The notes under the pieces are model-generated. The model was not told the DNA's origin. It worked only from the letters and a program-made list of their open reading frames with translations, and made no database searches. DNA of 64,000 nucleotides, taken from NCBI GenBank assembly GCA_009268125.1, contig WBOU01000006.1, forward strand, positions 62,001-126,000, written 5' to 3'. The number at the start of each line of letters is the position of its first letter. Within the stretch, counting starts at the first letter, position 1. The translations under genes were made by a program, and so were the position numbers. Below, one piece after another: positions 1 through 9,610 of this stretch. This DNA comes from Chloroflexia bacterium SDU3-3. Its GTDB lineage: Bacteria; Chloroflexota; Chloroflexia; Chloroflexales; Roseiflexaceae.

Positions 1-1
1 G

Positions 2-220
2 GCCAGCATCTGGAGCAAGCGCCACGCGCTCGACCACAAGCCGATGCTCATCCTGTGGGGCATGAAGGACATTGCGGTGCGCAAAAAGGAGCTGGAGCAG
101 TGGCAGGCCGCCTACCCGCAGGCCGAGGTCCACACCTTCGGCGATGTGGGGCACTTCCCCCACGAGGAGCGCCCAGGCCAGACTATCGAGTATCTGCAGG
201 CGTTCTTGGGCAAGCAGTAG
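2..220 (+). CDS. Alpha/beta hydrolase, C-terminal fragment (cut by window edge)
   Basis: Only the last 72 residues are visible because the gene starts before the window. The segment LILWGMKD has the strand-plus-acid arrangement that precedes the last catalytic elements of alpha/beta hydrolases, and GDVGHFPHEE supplies the expected catalytic histidine near the C-terminus. This ending is typical of haloalkane-dehalogenase-like and epoxide-hydrolase-like hydrolases. The stop TAG is at 218-220, and the gene converges on the LuxR-type regulator across a shared hairpin. The substrate cannot be judged from this fragment, and I cannot say whether it belongs to the biosynthetic cluster. Confidence 0.75.
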   Translation, partial: ASIWSKRHALDHKPMLILWGMKDIAVRKKELEQWQAAYPQAEVHTFGDVGHFPHEERPGQTIEYLQAFLGKQ

Positions 221-233
221 CGGAGAAAAAAGC

Positions 234-260
234 AGCGGCGGCCCGGGTTGGGCCGCCGCT
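234..260 (-). terminator. Rho-independent terminator of the LuxR-type gene
   Basis: A perfect 11-bp stem (AGCGGCGGCCC with its complement) closes a 5-nt loop. Read on the minus strand, the stem is followed by GCTTTTTTCTC, so the U-tract serves the minus-strand regulator ending at 279. The hairpin can also stop the convergent hydrolase transcript. Confidence 0.85.
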
Positions 261-278
261 GCCGGTACGCGGGCCGCG

Positions 279-2765
279 CTAGCCCAGGCGGTGCTCAAGC
301 GCATAGCGGGTCGCGGCGCTGCGCGAAGACACATCCAGCTTGCGGTAGATGGTGCGCACGTGCGAGTTCACCGTGGTCAGGCCGATCACCAGCTGCTCGG
401 CGATCAGGGCGTTGCTCAGGCCCTGGGCCAGCAGCTGCAGCACCTCGCGCTCGCGTGGGGTCAGGTCGCCGGCGCAGGCTGGCAGCTTCGCCAGCGGTGC
501 CTTTGCGGCGGCCTGACGCGGTAGCTCGGGCTTGTCCAGCAGTTCGTCGAGCGGCAGCGACTCGCCCTCGCTGCAGGCCGCCGCAAAGGCCTGGTCGCTC
601 AGCGCGGCGCGGATATCATCCACCCCGTTGGCGTACAGCAGGTGGGTCTTCAGCACCATCTCCAGCCACTGGTATGGCTCCATCTCCGAGATACCATCCC
701 CGCGCTTATAGATCGCCCTGGCCCGCGCCCACAGCCGCACCGCCCACACATACTGCCGCTGGATGGCGGCCACCGCGCCCAGCCCGATCAGGCAGATCAC
801 AAAGGGCGCGCCGACCCCGGCCCGCACGGTGGCGCGCGTGATCTCGGCCACCTCCTCGCACAGGTAGGCCACCTCGGCCTCGTTGCCCTGGGACTGGGCG
901 AACAGCGCCTGGGCGTGCAGCGCGCGGATCATCATGTACAGCTCGCCCGACTGCTGCACGAGGCCCAGGCAGTCCTTGCCAATCATGTATGCGAGGTGGG
1001 CATTGCCATCGAAGTAGGTGCTGTAGGCCAGCACCAGCGAGGCCTCGGTGAACAGCCAGCTGTGCTGGGCGCGGGGCAGGATGCGGATGCCCTCCTCGAC
1101 CAGCCGGTTGGCGCTATGGTACTGGCCGCGAAGCAGCATGCCGATGCCCTGGGTGATCAGCACACGCGCGATACCGTGGGCGTGGTTGATCGTGCGGAAC
1201 AGCTGCAGCGACTCGCTGGCCAGCGCGTCGGCGGCAGCCCAGTTGCCCTTGTAGTAGCCCAGCATGGCGGCGGTGTGCATGGCCCAGGCTTTGGTGTCCA
1301 CCTGCACCGGGGTGCTGCTCTCGGGGCAGCGCTCCAGCGCCTGCTGGATCCAGTGGTAGCCCTCCACCGTCGAGCTCTGCAGCCACAGCGGCCAGAGCGA
1401 GCCACCTAGGCTCAGGGCGCGCTCGGCATCATTTGAGGCCAGGAACCAGTGGAAGGCGGCCTGCAGGTTCTCGTACTCGCTCTTGATCCAGCCGACCCAG
1501 TGCAGCAGCTCGCCGCGCACCACCTTCTGCTCAAGCGAGTGCGCCAGGCCCAGGTAGTACTCGGCGTGCGCCTGGCGGATCACCCCCTCCTCATCGCTGG
1601 CCCGCAGCATCTCCAGGGCATATTCACCAAACGCGCCCATCAGAATAAAGCGCTGCTCCTCGGTGCCATGCTGCGACTCGTGCAGGATCATGCTCTGGTT
1701 GATCAGCGATGCGGTGGCATCTAGCAGCGGCTCGCGCTGCTTGCCCGCCAGCCGGGTCATCGCCTCGATCGCCTGGAAGGTGCAGCCGCCCATGAACACG
1801 GCCAGGCGGCGGAACAGCCGCTGCTCGTCGGCGGTGAGCAGGCGATAGCTGCGCTCCACAGTTTTGCGCAGCGACTGGTGGCGCTCGGGCGCGCCGCGCG
1901 GGCCGCCGGTGAGCACCGACAGCCGGTGGTCGAGCCGGGCCAGCAGCTCGTGCGGCGAGAACAGCCGCAGGCGGGCGGCGGCCAGCTCCAGCGCCAGCGG
2001 CAGGCCATCCAGGCGGGCGCAGATCTGCGCGATCGTCTGGATGTTGGCGGGGGTCAGGGTGAAATTGGGCCGGGCCACCGACGCCCGCTCAAGGAACAGC
2101 GCCACCGCCGGGATCTGGCCTAGCTCGGCGCAGCTGTAGGCGCGGGTGGGGCTGGGCAGCGCCAGGGGCAGCACCGAGAACACGCGCTCCTCAAGCAGGC
2201 CGAGCACGGTCTGGCTGGTGACCAGTATCACCAGCCCTGGGCAGGCCGACAGCAGACGATGCAGCTGCGGTGCTGCGCCGATCACCTCCTCGAAGCCATC
2301 CAGCAGCAGCAGCATGCGCTTGTGCTGCAGCACCGCCATGAGCTGGGCCAGCAGGATCTCGGGCTGCTTCTCGGCTAGGCCGAAAATGATCGCGACCGCC
2401 GGGATCACCTCGCTGGCGGCATGGGCCGAGGCCAGCGAGACCAGCACAATGCCGTCGGCATACGCGGGGCCGACCTCGGACATGGCCTTGAGCGCCAGCC
2501 GGGTCTTGCCCACCCCGCCCGGGCCAGCCAGCGTGATCAGGCGCGCCTCGGGCTGGCGGAGCAGCGCGCAGATCGTGGCCAGCTCGCGCTCGCGCCCGAT
2601 CAGCGGGGGCAGCGAGGCCGCAAGGTGCTGCGCCGACATGGGCTGGGCGATCTCGTGCTGTGGCAGCTCCTGGTATGCCGGGCCGAGCTGCAGGCTATGA
2701 GCACCCGCTGCAACTGACCTTTCTGCTAGCGAACGCTGTTCGATATCAGAGGTTTTCTCTTTCAT
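279..2765 (-). CDS. LuxR-family (LAL/MalT-like) ATP-binding transcriptional regulator
   Basis: 828 residues. An NB-ARC/AAA-type ATPase domain starts near residue 55 with Walker A GPGGVGKT at 81-88. A long helical, TPR-like sensor region follows, and a GerE/LuxR DNA-binding domain occupies about 768-828 (LTPREREVLQLLAQGLSN). This is the large ATP-binding LuxR architecture common beside secondary-metabolite clusters. The ATG at 2765 is chosen because GGAG lies about 8 nt upstream; an upstream in-frame extension looks noncoding. The gene sits downstream of the halogenase/PKS train on the same strand but is separated by about 800 bp and has its own terminator. A role as cluster activator is inferred from position. 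Confidence 0.85.
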   Translation of the reverse strand: MKEKTSDIEQRSLAERSVAAGAHSLQLGPAYQELPQHEIAQPMSAQHLAASLPPLIGRERELATICALLRQPEARLITLAGPGGVGKTRLALKAMSEVGPAYADGIVLVSLASAHAASEVIPAVAIIFGLAEKQPEILLAQLMAVLQHKRMLLLLDGFEEVIGAAPQLHRLLSACPGLVILVTSQTVLGLLEERVFSVLPLALPSPTRAYSCAELGQIPAVALFLERASVARPNFTLTPANIQTIAQICARLDGLPLALELAAARLRLFSPHELLARLDHRLSVLTGGPRGAPERHQSLRKTVERSYRLLTADEQRLFRRLAVFMGGCTFQAIEAMTRLAGKQREPLLDATASLINQSMILHESQHGTEEQRFILMGAFGEYALEMLRASDEEGVIRQAHAEYYLGLAHSLEQKVVRGELLHWVGWIKSEYENLQAAFHWFLASNDAERALSLGGSLWPLWLQSSTVEGYHWIQQALERCPESSTPVQVDTKAWAMHTAAMLGYYKGNWAAADALASESLQLFRTINHAHGIARVLITQGIGMLLRGQYHSANRLVEEGIRILPRAQHSWLFTEASLVLAYSTYFDGNAHLAYMIGKDCLGLVQQSGELYMMIRALHAQALFAQSQGNEAEVAYLCEEVAEITRATVRAGVGAPFVICLIGLGAVAAIQRQYVWAVRLWARARAIYKRGDGISEMEPYQWLEMVLKTHLLYANGVDDIRAALSDQAFAAACSEGESLPLDELLDKPELPRQAAAKAPLAKLPACAGDLTPREREVLQLLAQGLSNALIAEQLVIGLTTVNSHVRTIYRKLDVSSRSAATRYALEHRLG

Positions 2766-3497
2766 ACATGCTCCAAGAAACCACTGGCGTGAGCCATGCG
2801 AAGGAATGATATCGCGACCGCGGCAGTGCCTACCCGCAAGCGGATGGCCGCCGCATAGAGCTTTGTATCGCCATAGATAGCAAGTCGTAGCATCACCTAA
2901 CGCAGACAGAAGCAAGGTCTGAAGGAACAATGGATGAGCTGCCTCTAAGCAGAATGAGAAGATACACGCGTGCTTTAGAAAGGGGAGCTCGCCGCTATCA
3001 GCAGAGCAGCGGGGGCCGCGCGAGCGCGTACCGCACTAGGGGAAAGAGGGAGATCTGCGCACCAGAGCGAGGGGCGGATTCAACGAGCAGCAAGCGCTGC
3101 GCCGCTTGATCGCATGGGCTTGGCAGGCCCAGATCACGGCTCTCATGGCCGCTCGCGGCTGATTCCGACTGACAACGTGAGCAGACAAACATCACACGTT
3201 CTCCTTCGTACACTCATGAAAATGCCCGGTACGACCAGCCATCATGGCAGGCCCAGGCATGCTTGCACAGCGGGGTGCGTTGGAGATCGGCTAAAGGCAA
3301 CATAGCCTTGCGATCTTATGGGTGAAAGAGCGGGCGTCTCCCCTATTATTGCATTATTTATTAAAAAAGCAATACTTTATTTAACTAGTATTTTTTATCG
3401 AGTGGTATTTAATTAAATCGGGTATAAAAATACCAAAGCTCGCAAGTCCGCAATAGTCCACATATGCAGCCTATCGCGGGCGCAATGGCAGCACAAA
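2766..3497. other. Intergenic region upstream of the regulator
   Basis: About 730 bp with no convincing gene. The short open frames here show no recognisable domain and no ribosome-binding site. A conspicuously AT-rich stretch at about 3340-3425 stands out from the GC-rich surroundings and is the likeliest site for a promoter of the minus-strand LuxR-type gene or for a regulator target. Confidence 0.5.
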
Positions 3498-3523
3498 GGG
3501 CGGTATGGCTATGCATACCGCCC
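3498..3523 (-). terminator. Hairpin downstream of the secreted-protein gene
   Basis: A 10-bp perfect stem (GGGCGGTATG with CATACCGCCC) and a 6-nt loop lie 35 bp past the stop of the minus-strand gene at 3558. The following minus-strand bases are TTTGTG, a weak U-tract. Confidence 0.6.
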
Positions 3524-3557
3524 CTGAGAAGCCGGCCAACCGACAGGCCAGCAGCCG

Positions 3558-4076
3558 CTACGAGGTATACTCGCAGTTGCCGGTGGCATTCACCACAAAG
3601 GTAGTGGGGTTGGGGTTCACGATCTGGGCGGTAAGCTCGCCCGCCCACAGGTAGTTCGCGAACTCGCCGGTGCCCGAGGTGCTGGCAAAGTACCCCGACC
3701 CCGCGCCCGTGACCATGTCGGCCTTCACCACATAGGGCAGCGTGATCGTGCCGCCCGGGCCGGTAGCGGTGAACGTGCCGATCAGATAGGCCTTGTTGGT
3801 GCTGGTGTTGATGGTGTAATCCTGCTCGCCGGTGAAGGTGTAGCCCGCCAGGAAGCCCGAGGTGAACGCGCCGCCGACACCGCTATCGCGCACCACCATC
3901 AGCGGGCCATACATGGAGACCGTGCCAGGGCTGGTTGTGGCAATGGTGAAGCCAGCGCTGCAGGTGCCTGTCGGGGCGGCGACGGTGGCGGCCACCGCCG
4001 AGGAAGGCTGGGCCACGAAGGCGAAGGCAAACAGGGCCGCCCACAGAGCCAGGATGAGACGAACGGACTTGTTCAT
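3558..4076 (-). CDS. Secreted protein of unknown function
   Basis: 172 residues. The N-terminus MNKSVRLILALWAALFAF continues into a hydrophobic stretch ending near SSAVAA, a classical Sec signal peptide. The mature part is rich in Gly, Thr and Ser, contains two cysteines (TGTCSAGF near the mature N-terminus and TGNCEYTS at the C-terminus) and looks like a small all-beta domain. The start at 4076 is preferred over an upstream alternative because it begins exactly at the signal peptide. It lies just downstream of the P450 gene on the same strand, so it may be transcribed with the cluster, but nothing in the protein indicates a biosynthetic role. I do not recognise the family. Confidence 0.7.
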   Translation of the reverse strand: MNKSVRLILALWAALFAFAFVAQPSSAVAATVAAPTGTCSAGFTIATTSPGTVSMYGPLMVVRDSGVGGAFTSGFLAGYTFTGEQDYTINTSTNKAYLIGTFTATGPGGTITLPYVVKADMVTGAGSGYFASTSGTGEFANYLWAGELTAQIVNPNPTTFVVNATGNCEYTS

Positions 4077-4166
4077 GACACGCTCCTTATACACTGGCGA
4101 AACAACATCGCGCAGCATCGATGGTTGCTGGCCTGCCCGAGTACCTCGGCCAGGCCCAATACAGCG

Positions 4167-5372
4167 CTACCAAGCCACCTCAAGGCGCTCGTAGCCGCGA
4201 AACAGCAGGGTGGGAATATGGGTCAGCTCCTGGCCGGGCACCAGCCGCAGCTGCGGCAGCCGCTCGGTCAGCACCTCGAAGGCTATCCGGCCCTCTAGGC
4301 GGGCCAGCGCCGCGCCCACGCAGAAGTGCACGCCGTGGCCGAAGGCCAGGTGCGGGTTGTGGGCGCGCTGCAGCTGGAACTCGTCGGGGTGCGCAAACAC
4401 GCCGCTATCGCGATTGCCCGAGCCATACAGCAGCAGCAGCGAGGCCTCCTCGGGCAGGGCCACGCCGCCAAGCTCGACCGCGCGGGTGGTGGTGCGCGCG
4501 AACATCTGGATCGGCGCGTCGAAGCGCAGGATCTCCTCCACCGTGGCGGGGATATACTCGGGGTGCTCGCAGAGCGTGCGCCAGCGCTCTGGCTCCTCCA
4601 GCAGCAGCAGCAGGCCGGTACCGATCATGTTGGTGGTGCTCTCGTGGCCAGCCAGGATCAGGCCCTGCAGCAGAATCACCAACTCGTTCTCGGTGAGCGG
4701 CTCGGCCCCCGGCGTGGCGAACTGCAGCAGCGTGGTGATCAGGTCATCCTGCGGCTGCGCGCGGCGCTCGGCGATCAGGCCCGCAATGTAGCGCTGGAAG
4801 GCCACCGTGCCCCTGGCGCATTCCACCTGGCGCTCCTCATCCAGCTGGATGGACATGAGCATCAGCCAGTCGTGGCTCCACTGGCGGGTCTGGTCGATGT
4901 CCTGGCGCGGGATGCCCAGCAGCGTCAGCACCACCTCTAGGGCCAGCGGGTAGGCGTACTGGCTGATGATCTCGACCTGCTGGCCGGAGAACTGGTCCAC
5001 CAGCCGATTGGCGATCTGGCGGATGAACGGCTCGATCGCCCGCATACGCGCTGGCGCGAAGGCGCGGGTGAGCGGCACGCGGAAGCGGGTGTGGTCGGCC
5101 CCGTCGGTGTTCAGCACGATCGGCACCGGCAGGAAGCCCAGCACCAGCTCCTGCAGGGTGCGCGGGTAGAACTTCACCGGCGAGGTGAGCGTATCGCGCG
5201 AGGAGAACAGCTCGGGCCGCAGCAGGATGCTCTGGATGTCCTCGTGGCGAGTCACCAGCCAGGCATCAAGGTCGGGGCAGTAGGCCACTGGCTCGGACTG
5301 CCGCGCGAGCGCGTAGAACGGGTAGGGGTTCTCGGCGAGCGGGTTGAACTGCGCGCCCAGTAGATTCGACAT
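4167..5372 (-). CDS. Cytochrome P450
   Basis: 401 residues, the normal size of a soluble bacterial P450. The I-helix oxygen-activation motif is AGHEST (241-246), the K-helix ExxR is E280-R283, and the heme loop FGHGVHFCVG places the cysteine ligand at residue 351. It should be a heme monooxygenase dependent on an external ferredoxin; no ferredoxin gene is visible nearby. It is the last clear biosynthetic gene of the minus-strand train, 27 bp after the DUF1702 gene at 5400. Hydroxylation or C-C coupling of the PKS product is the likely role, but the substrate is unknown. Confidence 0.93.
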   Translation of the reverse strand: MSNLLGAQFNPLAENPYPFYALARQSEPVAYCPDLDAWLVTRHEDIQSILLRPELFSSRDTLTSPVKFYPRTLQELVLGFLPVPIVLNTDGADHTRFRVPLTRAFAPARMRAIEPFIRQIANRLVDQFSGQQVEIISQYAYPLALEVVLTLLGIPRQDIDQTRQWSHDWLMLMSIQLDEERQVECARGTVAFQRYIAGLIAERRAQPQDDLITTLLQFATPGAEPLTENELVILLQGLILAGHESTTNMIGTGLLLLLEEPERWRTLCEHPEYIPATVEEILRFDAPIQMFARTTTRAVELGGVALPEEASLLLLYGSGNRDSGVFAHPDEFQLQRAHNPHLAFGHGVHFCVGAALARLEGRIAFEVLTERLPQLRLVPGQELTHIPTLLFRGYERLEVAW

Positions 5373-5399
5373 CGTGGTCTCTCCGTGGTTGCCTAAGGG

Positions 5400-6332
5400 C
5401 TACTCCAGCCCGGCGAATCGGGCCTGGGTGCGCTGCCGCCAGATCTCGTGGGCAGGCTCGCCGCCCGTGATCGCGATGTTGCTGCGGGCGATATCGGCGG
5501 TGTGGGCCGCCTCCTCGCTGGAGACGCCGCCGAACACCTGGCAGGCCAGATCGGTGTGGGGCACTAGGTTGCCCGCCTGCTGGCGGCCCCAGGCCGCCAC
5601 CGCCGCGCCACGGGCCAGCTGGGCGCGGTACGGCCCGGCGGCGGCGCGCAGCGCCTCCAGCTGGGCGCGGTCGAGGCCGCCGCCGTACGCGCAGGCCAGC
5701 CCGATGCCGCTCCACACATCCACCTGGCGCTGCGGCTGGAACCCGCCGACGATCGACGTGACCAGATCGACCCGCGCCCCCGACGAGAACCAGATCGCGC
5801 GGCCCAGGCCCTGGTCGAACAGCCGCTGGGCGTAGGGCGAGAGGTGCGACGGGATGGCGTGCTGATCGATGTAGCGGCGGCGGGCGAAGAAGCCCTCGTG
5901 GAAGCCGTAGCCATCCACGATCACCCAGGAGAGCACAGGGTCGAGCTTGCCCAGGTAGGCCTCGGGCGGGCGGCGCAGGCGGGCCAGGGCCAGGCCCACG
6001 CCGACGTAGATCGGGTAGATATGCTTCGCGCCGGGGCCTGCCACCAGCTCGTTGACCCGGTTCTTCCAGGGTGCCATAATGTCCAGCGCGGCCAATCCCA
6101 TGGCCGCGCCCTCGTAGGCGAAGCCGTGCAGCTCTGGCTCGATCGCGTCCAGGCGCGGCACCAGCACCTCCAGCCTGCTATCCTCCAGCGTGGCGTGGTA
6201 GCCGGCCACCAGCGAGCGGGCCACCGGCTGAAAACGCTCCCAGGCCTCTTTGGCGAACCCCGGCCTGCTGAACACCGCCTTCTCCGACGGGATGCCGAAC
6301 ATGGTTCGGCGGATCGTGCCTAATGCGGTCAT
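5400..6332 (-). CDS. DUF1702 family protein, copy 1
   Basis: 310 residues. Family hallmarks are GFAYEGA (70-76), the glycine-rich VGVGLALARL segment, DGYGFHEGFF (140-149), QGLGRAIWF (174-182) and GIGLACAYGGG (209-219). DUF1702 proteins (the UnbL type of enediyne clusters) are conserved but have no assigned reaction. The ATG at 6332 overlaps the TGA of the upstream DUF1702 gene in an ATGA arrangement, so translation is probably coupled. It is one of six paralogues here. I infer a role on the PKS product or intermediates; there are no transmembrane segments or signal peptide. Confidence 0.88.
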   Translation of the reverse strand: MTALGTIRRTMFGIPSEKAVFSRPGFAKEAWERFQPVARSLVAGYHATLEDSRLEVLVPRLDAIEPELHGFAYEGAAMGLAALDIMAPWKNRVNELVAGPGAKHIYPIYVGVGLALARLRRPPEAYLGKLDPVLSWVIVDGYGFHEGFFARRRYIDQHAIPSHLSPYAQRLFDQGLGRAIWFSSGARVDLVTSIVGGFQPQRQVDVWSGIGLACAYGGGLDRAQLEALRAAAGPYRAQLARGAAVAAWGRQQAGNLVPHTDLACQVFGGVSSEEAAHTADIARSNIAITGGEPAHEIWRQRTQARFAGLE

Positions 6333-7318
6333 TGCGCTACCTCTCTGTGAAGCTCTGCTACCTCGCCCCATTCGGCGGACTGGGCCGCGATGCGCTGCCG
6401 CCAGACCTCATAGGCCGGAATGTCGCCATCTGGCGGCAGGCCGCTGCGGGCCTCGTCGGTGATCAGGGCCACCTGCTGGCCCGGCATGCCCCACAGCGCC
6501 TCGCAGGCTAGGTCGGTGTGAGGCGCGCTGCCCCCGGCCTGCTGGCGGAACTTGGCCGCCATAGCCGCGCCCACCGCCATCTGAGCCTTGTGCGGGCCAG
6601 CGGCGGCCTGCAGCGCCTTGATCGTGGGGCGGTCGACCACGCCCGCCGCGTAGGCGCAGGCCAGCCCGATGCCGCCCCACAGATCGGCCTGGCGCTCGGC
6701 GGGGAACTGGCCGATGGTCGCAACGATCCGGTCGATACTGGCGCCGGTGGAGAACCACAGGCTGCGGCCCATGCCGTGGTCGAAGGCCCGCCGCGCGTAG
6801 CCCGTCACCCGCGCGGGGATGGACTGCTGCTCGACGGTGGTGCGCCACGAGAAGAAGCCCTCGTAGAAGCCGTAGCCATCCATCACAAACCAGCGCAGCA
6901 GCGGGTCGAGCTGGGCGACGAACGGGTCGGGCCGCTGGGGCATGCGCGGCATCACCAGGCCCGCGCCGATATACAGCAGCGAGATGTACGACGCGCCCGG
7001 CCCTGCTACAAAGGCCTGAAAGCGCTTCTTCCACGGGAACAGACTGTCCAGCAGCATCAGGCCCATGCCCGCGCCCTCGTAGGCCACGCCGCGCAGCTCG
7101 ATCTCGACCGCGTTCAGCTTGGGCACCAGCACTTCGAAGCGGCTGTCGTCAATCGCCTCGTAGAAAAAATCCACCAGCGTCCGGGCCACCGGCTCGAAGC
7201 AGAGCCAGCTGTTGTCGATATCGTCGTGCAGGCCGTGCCGCTCGGTCACCATCTGCTGGAAGGAGGCGGTCGAGATATTGAACACGGGCCGAAAGATCTT
7301 GGCTAAAGAGATGCGCAC
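6329..7318 (-). CDS. DUF1702 family protein, copy 2
   Basis: 329 residues, starting at GTG (7318) with the family-typical opening RISLAKIFRPVF; no ATG is available at this position. It keeps GVAYEGAGMG, DGYGFYEGFF (Tyr replaces the usual His), HGMGRSLWF and GIGLACAYAAG. It lies 29 bp downstream of the antiporter gene and overlaps copy 1 by 4 bp. It is slightly longer than the other copies because of an N-terminal insertion (QQMVTERHGLHDDIDNS). The function is unknown and is inferred to be cluster-specific. Confidence 0.86.
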   Translation of the reverse strand: MRISLAKIFRPVFNISTASFQQMVTERHGLHDDIDNSWLCFEPVARTLVDFFYEAIDDSRFEVLVPKLNAVEIELRGVAYEGAGMGLMLLDSLFPWKKRFQAFVAGPGASYISLLYIGAGLVMPRMPQRPDPFVAQLDPLLRWFVMDGYGFYEGFFSWRTTVEQQSIPARVTGYARRAFDHGMGRSLWFSTGASIDRIVATIGQFPAERQADLWGGIGLACAYAAGVVDRPTIKALQAAAGPHKAQMAVGAAMAAKFRQQAGGSAPHTDLACEALWGMPGQQVALITDEARSGLPPDGDIPAYEVWRQRIAAQSAEWGEVAELHREVAQ

Positions 7319-7347
7319 GGTGGTTGTCCTTTTGCTCGCGGCATCGG

Positions 7348-8640
7348 CTACACATCCGCATTCGCCGCCAGCGCCAAGCCCGAGGCTGGCGTGCTGGCCA
7401 CCTCCTTGCTGCGGTGGCGGCCATACACCAGCTCGAAGATCGGCGAGGCCATCAGCGTGGTCACGATCGCCATGAACACCAGCATGGTGAACAGGGTGGG
7501 CGTGATGATGCCGTGCTGCAGGCCGATGTTGAGCAGGATAAGCTCCATCAGGCCGCGCGCGTTCATCAGCGCGCCGATCGCCAGCGCCTCGCGGTTCGGC
7601 TCGCCGTTCATGCGGGCCGCCAGCCAGCACGCCACGCCCTTGCCCAGGATCGAGACCAGCAGGATGAGCAGCGTGACACCCCACAGCCACCAGCTGTTCA
7701 CCAGACCGATGCTGGTATTCAGGCCCGAGAAGATGAAGAACAGCGGCAGCATGAAGTTGGTGACGATCGGCTCCAGGATCTGCTGGAGCCGCTTGGCGAA
7801 GAAGCCGCGCGGCATCGCGATGCCCAGGATGAAGCCGCCGAAGATCGCGTAGATGCCGATCACATCGGTGATCCAGGCGCAGAGCATCACCAGCAGCAGA
7901 ATGAAGGCCAGCATGCCGCTGCCGATATCGCCCTGGCGCTCGGCCATGGCCCCCAGCGGGCGCAGCGCCGGGCGCACCGCCAGCAGCACGGTCAGCGCGT
8001 AGATCACGCCGCCGCCGATGGCAAACAGGGCGATCGCGGGGTTCTGGTTAAACACCGCCAGCACCAGCGCCAGGATGCACCACGAGATCGCGTCGTCGGT
8101 GGAGCCAGCCGCCAGGGCCAGCGTACCCAGCGACGTGCCGGTCAGCCTGCGCTCGAAGATGATCCGCGCCAGCATGGGGAAGGCGGTGATCGAGATCGCC
8201 GCGCCCAAGAACAGCATGGCCTGCCAGGGTACCACCTGATCGCTGAAGAAGCCGGGCTGGCCGATCAGGAAGGAGGCCACCACAGCGCCGAGCGCCAGCG
8301 GCGCGAGAATGCCCGCGAGCGATACCGACACCGCCGTGCGCATGCGCTGGCGGATCAGGCTGGTGTCGAACTCCACGCCGATCAGGAACATGTACAGCAC
8401 CAGCCCCACCTGGCTGGACGCATAGATAATGCTCATCGAGGGGCCCTTGGGGAAGACCTGCTGCTGCAGATCCGGCAGCAGCAGGCCAAACAGCGACGGC
8501 CCCATGATCACGCCCGCGATCATCTCGCCCACCACCTGGGGCTGGCCGATCTTGCGCGCCAGCATGCCGACCAGGCGGCAGATCCCGAGGATCACGGTGA
8601 GCTGCAGGAAAAACTGGATCGATAGCTCGGAATTCGTCAT
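7348..8640 (-). CDS. CPA2-type cation/proton antiporter
   Basis: 430 residues with about twelve hydrophobic segments. It carries Kef/NapA-like landmarks: QPQVVGEMIAGVIMGPSLFG near the N-terminus, LFLIGVEFD-type and STDDAISW segments in the middle, and MNARGLMELILLNIG near the C-terminus. Proteins of this family exchange Na+ or K+ for protons across the inner membrane. Antiporters of this kind occur in several polyketide clusters, where export or self-protection is often proposed. It is embedded between DUF1702 copies 2 and 3 in the same orientation. The ATG at 8640 follows directly from the transmembrane start MTNSELSIQFFLQL. Transport of the cluster product is speculative; ion exchange is the safe reading. 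Confidence 0.9.
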   Translation of the reverse strand: MTNSELSIQFFLQLTVILGICRLVGMLARKIGQPQVVGEMIAGVIMGPSLFGLLLPDLQQQVFPKGPSMSIIYASSQVGLVLYMFLIGVEFDTSLIRQRMRTAVSVSLAGILAPLALGAVVASFLIGQPGFFSDQVVPWQAMLFLGAAISITAFPMLARIIFERRLTGTSLGTLALAAGSTDDAISWCILALVLAVFNQNPAIALFAIGGGVIYALTVLLAVRPALRPLGAMAERQGDIGSGMLAFILLLVMLCAWITDVIGIYAIFGGFILGIAMPRGFFAKRLQQILEPIVTNFMLPLFFIFSGLNTSIGLVNSWWLWGVTLLILLVSILGKGVACWLAARMNGEPNREALAIGALMNARGLMELILLNIGLQHGIITPTLFTMLVFMAIVTTLMASPIFELVYGRHRSKEVASTPASGLALAANADV

Positions 8641-8674
8641 TGCACCACTCCTATTCGCATAAAGAGGACACAAA

Positions 8675-9610
8675 CTACGCCAGCAAACCAGTTTCCAACT
8701 GCGATGCAATACGCTGCCGCCAGATCGCGTAGGCAGGCTCGGCACCGCCCAGCGGCAGCCCGACAAAGGCCCGCTCCACGATCGCCGACGCCTGGGCGCA
8801 GGATGTGCCGCACAGCACCTCGCAGGCGAGGTCGGCGTAGGGGCCGGGGCTGTGGGCGCGCAGCCGCGCGTTGGCGGCGATCGCCGTGCCCACGCCCAGC
8901 TGGGCCGCGTGGGGGCCGGCCTGCTCGCGCAGGGCCTCGATGGCCGTGCGGCTAACCCCGCCGGTGTAGCCGCAGGCCAGCCCGATGCCGCTCCACAGGT
9001 CGCGCTGCCGCCCCGCCGCGAAGCCGCCGATGGTGGCGGCCACCTCGTCGATGTTGCCGCCGGAGAGGAACCAGATCGCGCGGCCAAGGCCGTGGTCGAA
9101 GGTGCGCCGCCCATACGCCGAGAGGTGGCCGGGCACCTGCTGGCCCTGCACAAAGCGGCGACGGGCGAAGAAGCCCTCGTGGAAGCCGTAGCCGTCGATC
9201 GCCATCCAGCACATCACCGGGTCGAGCCGCCGCAGGAACGGCTCGGGCCGCCGCCGCAGCCGCGCCAGGGCCAGCCCCGCGCCAATATGCACCGCGTAGG
9301 TGTATGGGCCGCCCGGCCCTTCCAGAAATGCCTTGGTACGATCCCGCCACGGGAAGGCGCAGTCCATCGCCGCCAGGCCGGTGCCCGCGCCCTCGTAGGC
9401 GAAGCCGCGGATCTCGGCGTCGAACGCCTCTAGGCGCGGCACCAGCACCTCGCTGCGGCTGTTCTGAAGGGTCAGCTGGCAGCCCTTCGTCACCGTCGAG
9501 ATCACGGTCTCCAGGCGCAGCGCGGCCCGCTCGTCGCCTGGGCTGAACGATGTCGCCTCCTCCTGCGAGACGCCGAAGAACGGACGGAGCAGCTTGCCAA
9601 AGGTATTCAA
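8675..9610 (-). CDS. DUF1702 family protein, copy 3
   Basis: 311 residues starting at TTG (9610), encoding MNTFGKLLRPFFGVS. A strong AGGAGGT Shine-Dalgarno sequence sits 6-7 nt upstream and fixes this unusual start. The TTGA overlap with the stop of copy 4 gives translational coupling. Family motifs GFAYEGAGTG, DGYGFHEGFF, HGLGRAIWF and GIGLACGYTGG are all present. It is close to copies 1 and 4 in sequence. The function is unknown. Confidence 0.88.
   Translation of the reverse strand: MNTFGKLLRPFFGVSQEEATSFSPGDERAALRLETVISTVTKGCQLTLQNSRSEVLVPRLEAFDAEIRGFAYEGAGTGLAAMDCAFPWRDRTKAFLEGPGGPYTYAVHIGAGLALARLRRRPEPFLRRLDPVMCWMAIDGYGFHEGFFARRRFVQGQQVPGHLSAYGRRTFDHGLGRAIWFLSGGNIDEVAATIGGFAAGRQRDLWSGIGLACGYTGGVSRTAIEALREQAGPHAAQLGVGTAIAANARLRAHSPGPYADLACEVLCGTSCAQASAIVERAFVGLPLGGAEPAYAIWRQRIASQLETGLLA

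Noticed and set aside
2998-3213. 71-codon minus-strand frame upstream of the LuxR-type gene
   Set aside because: No domain, no ribosome-binding site and a composition unlike neighbouring genes.
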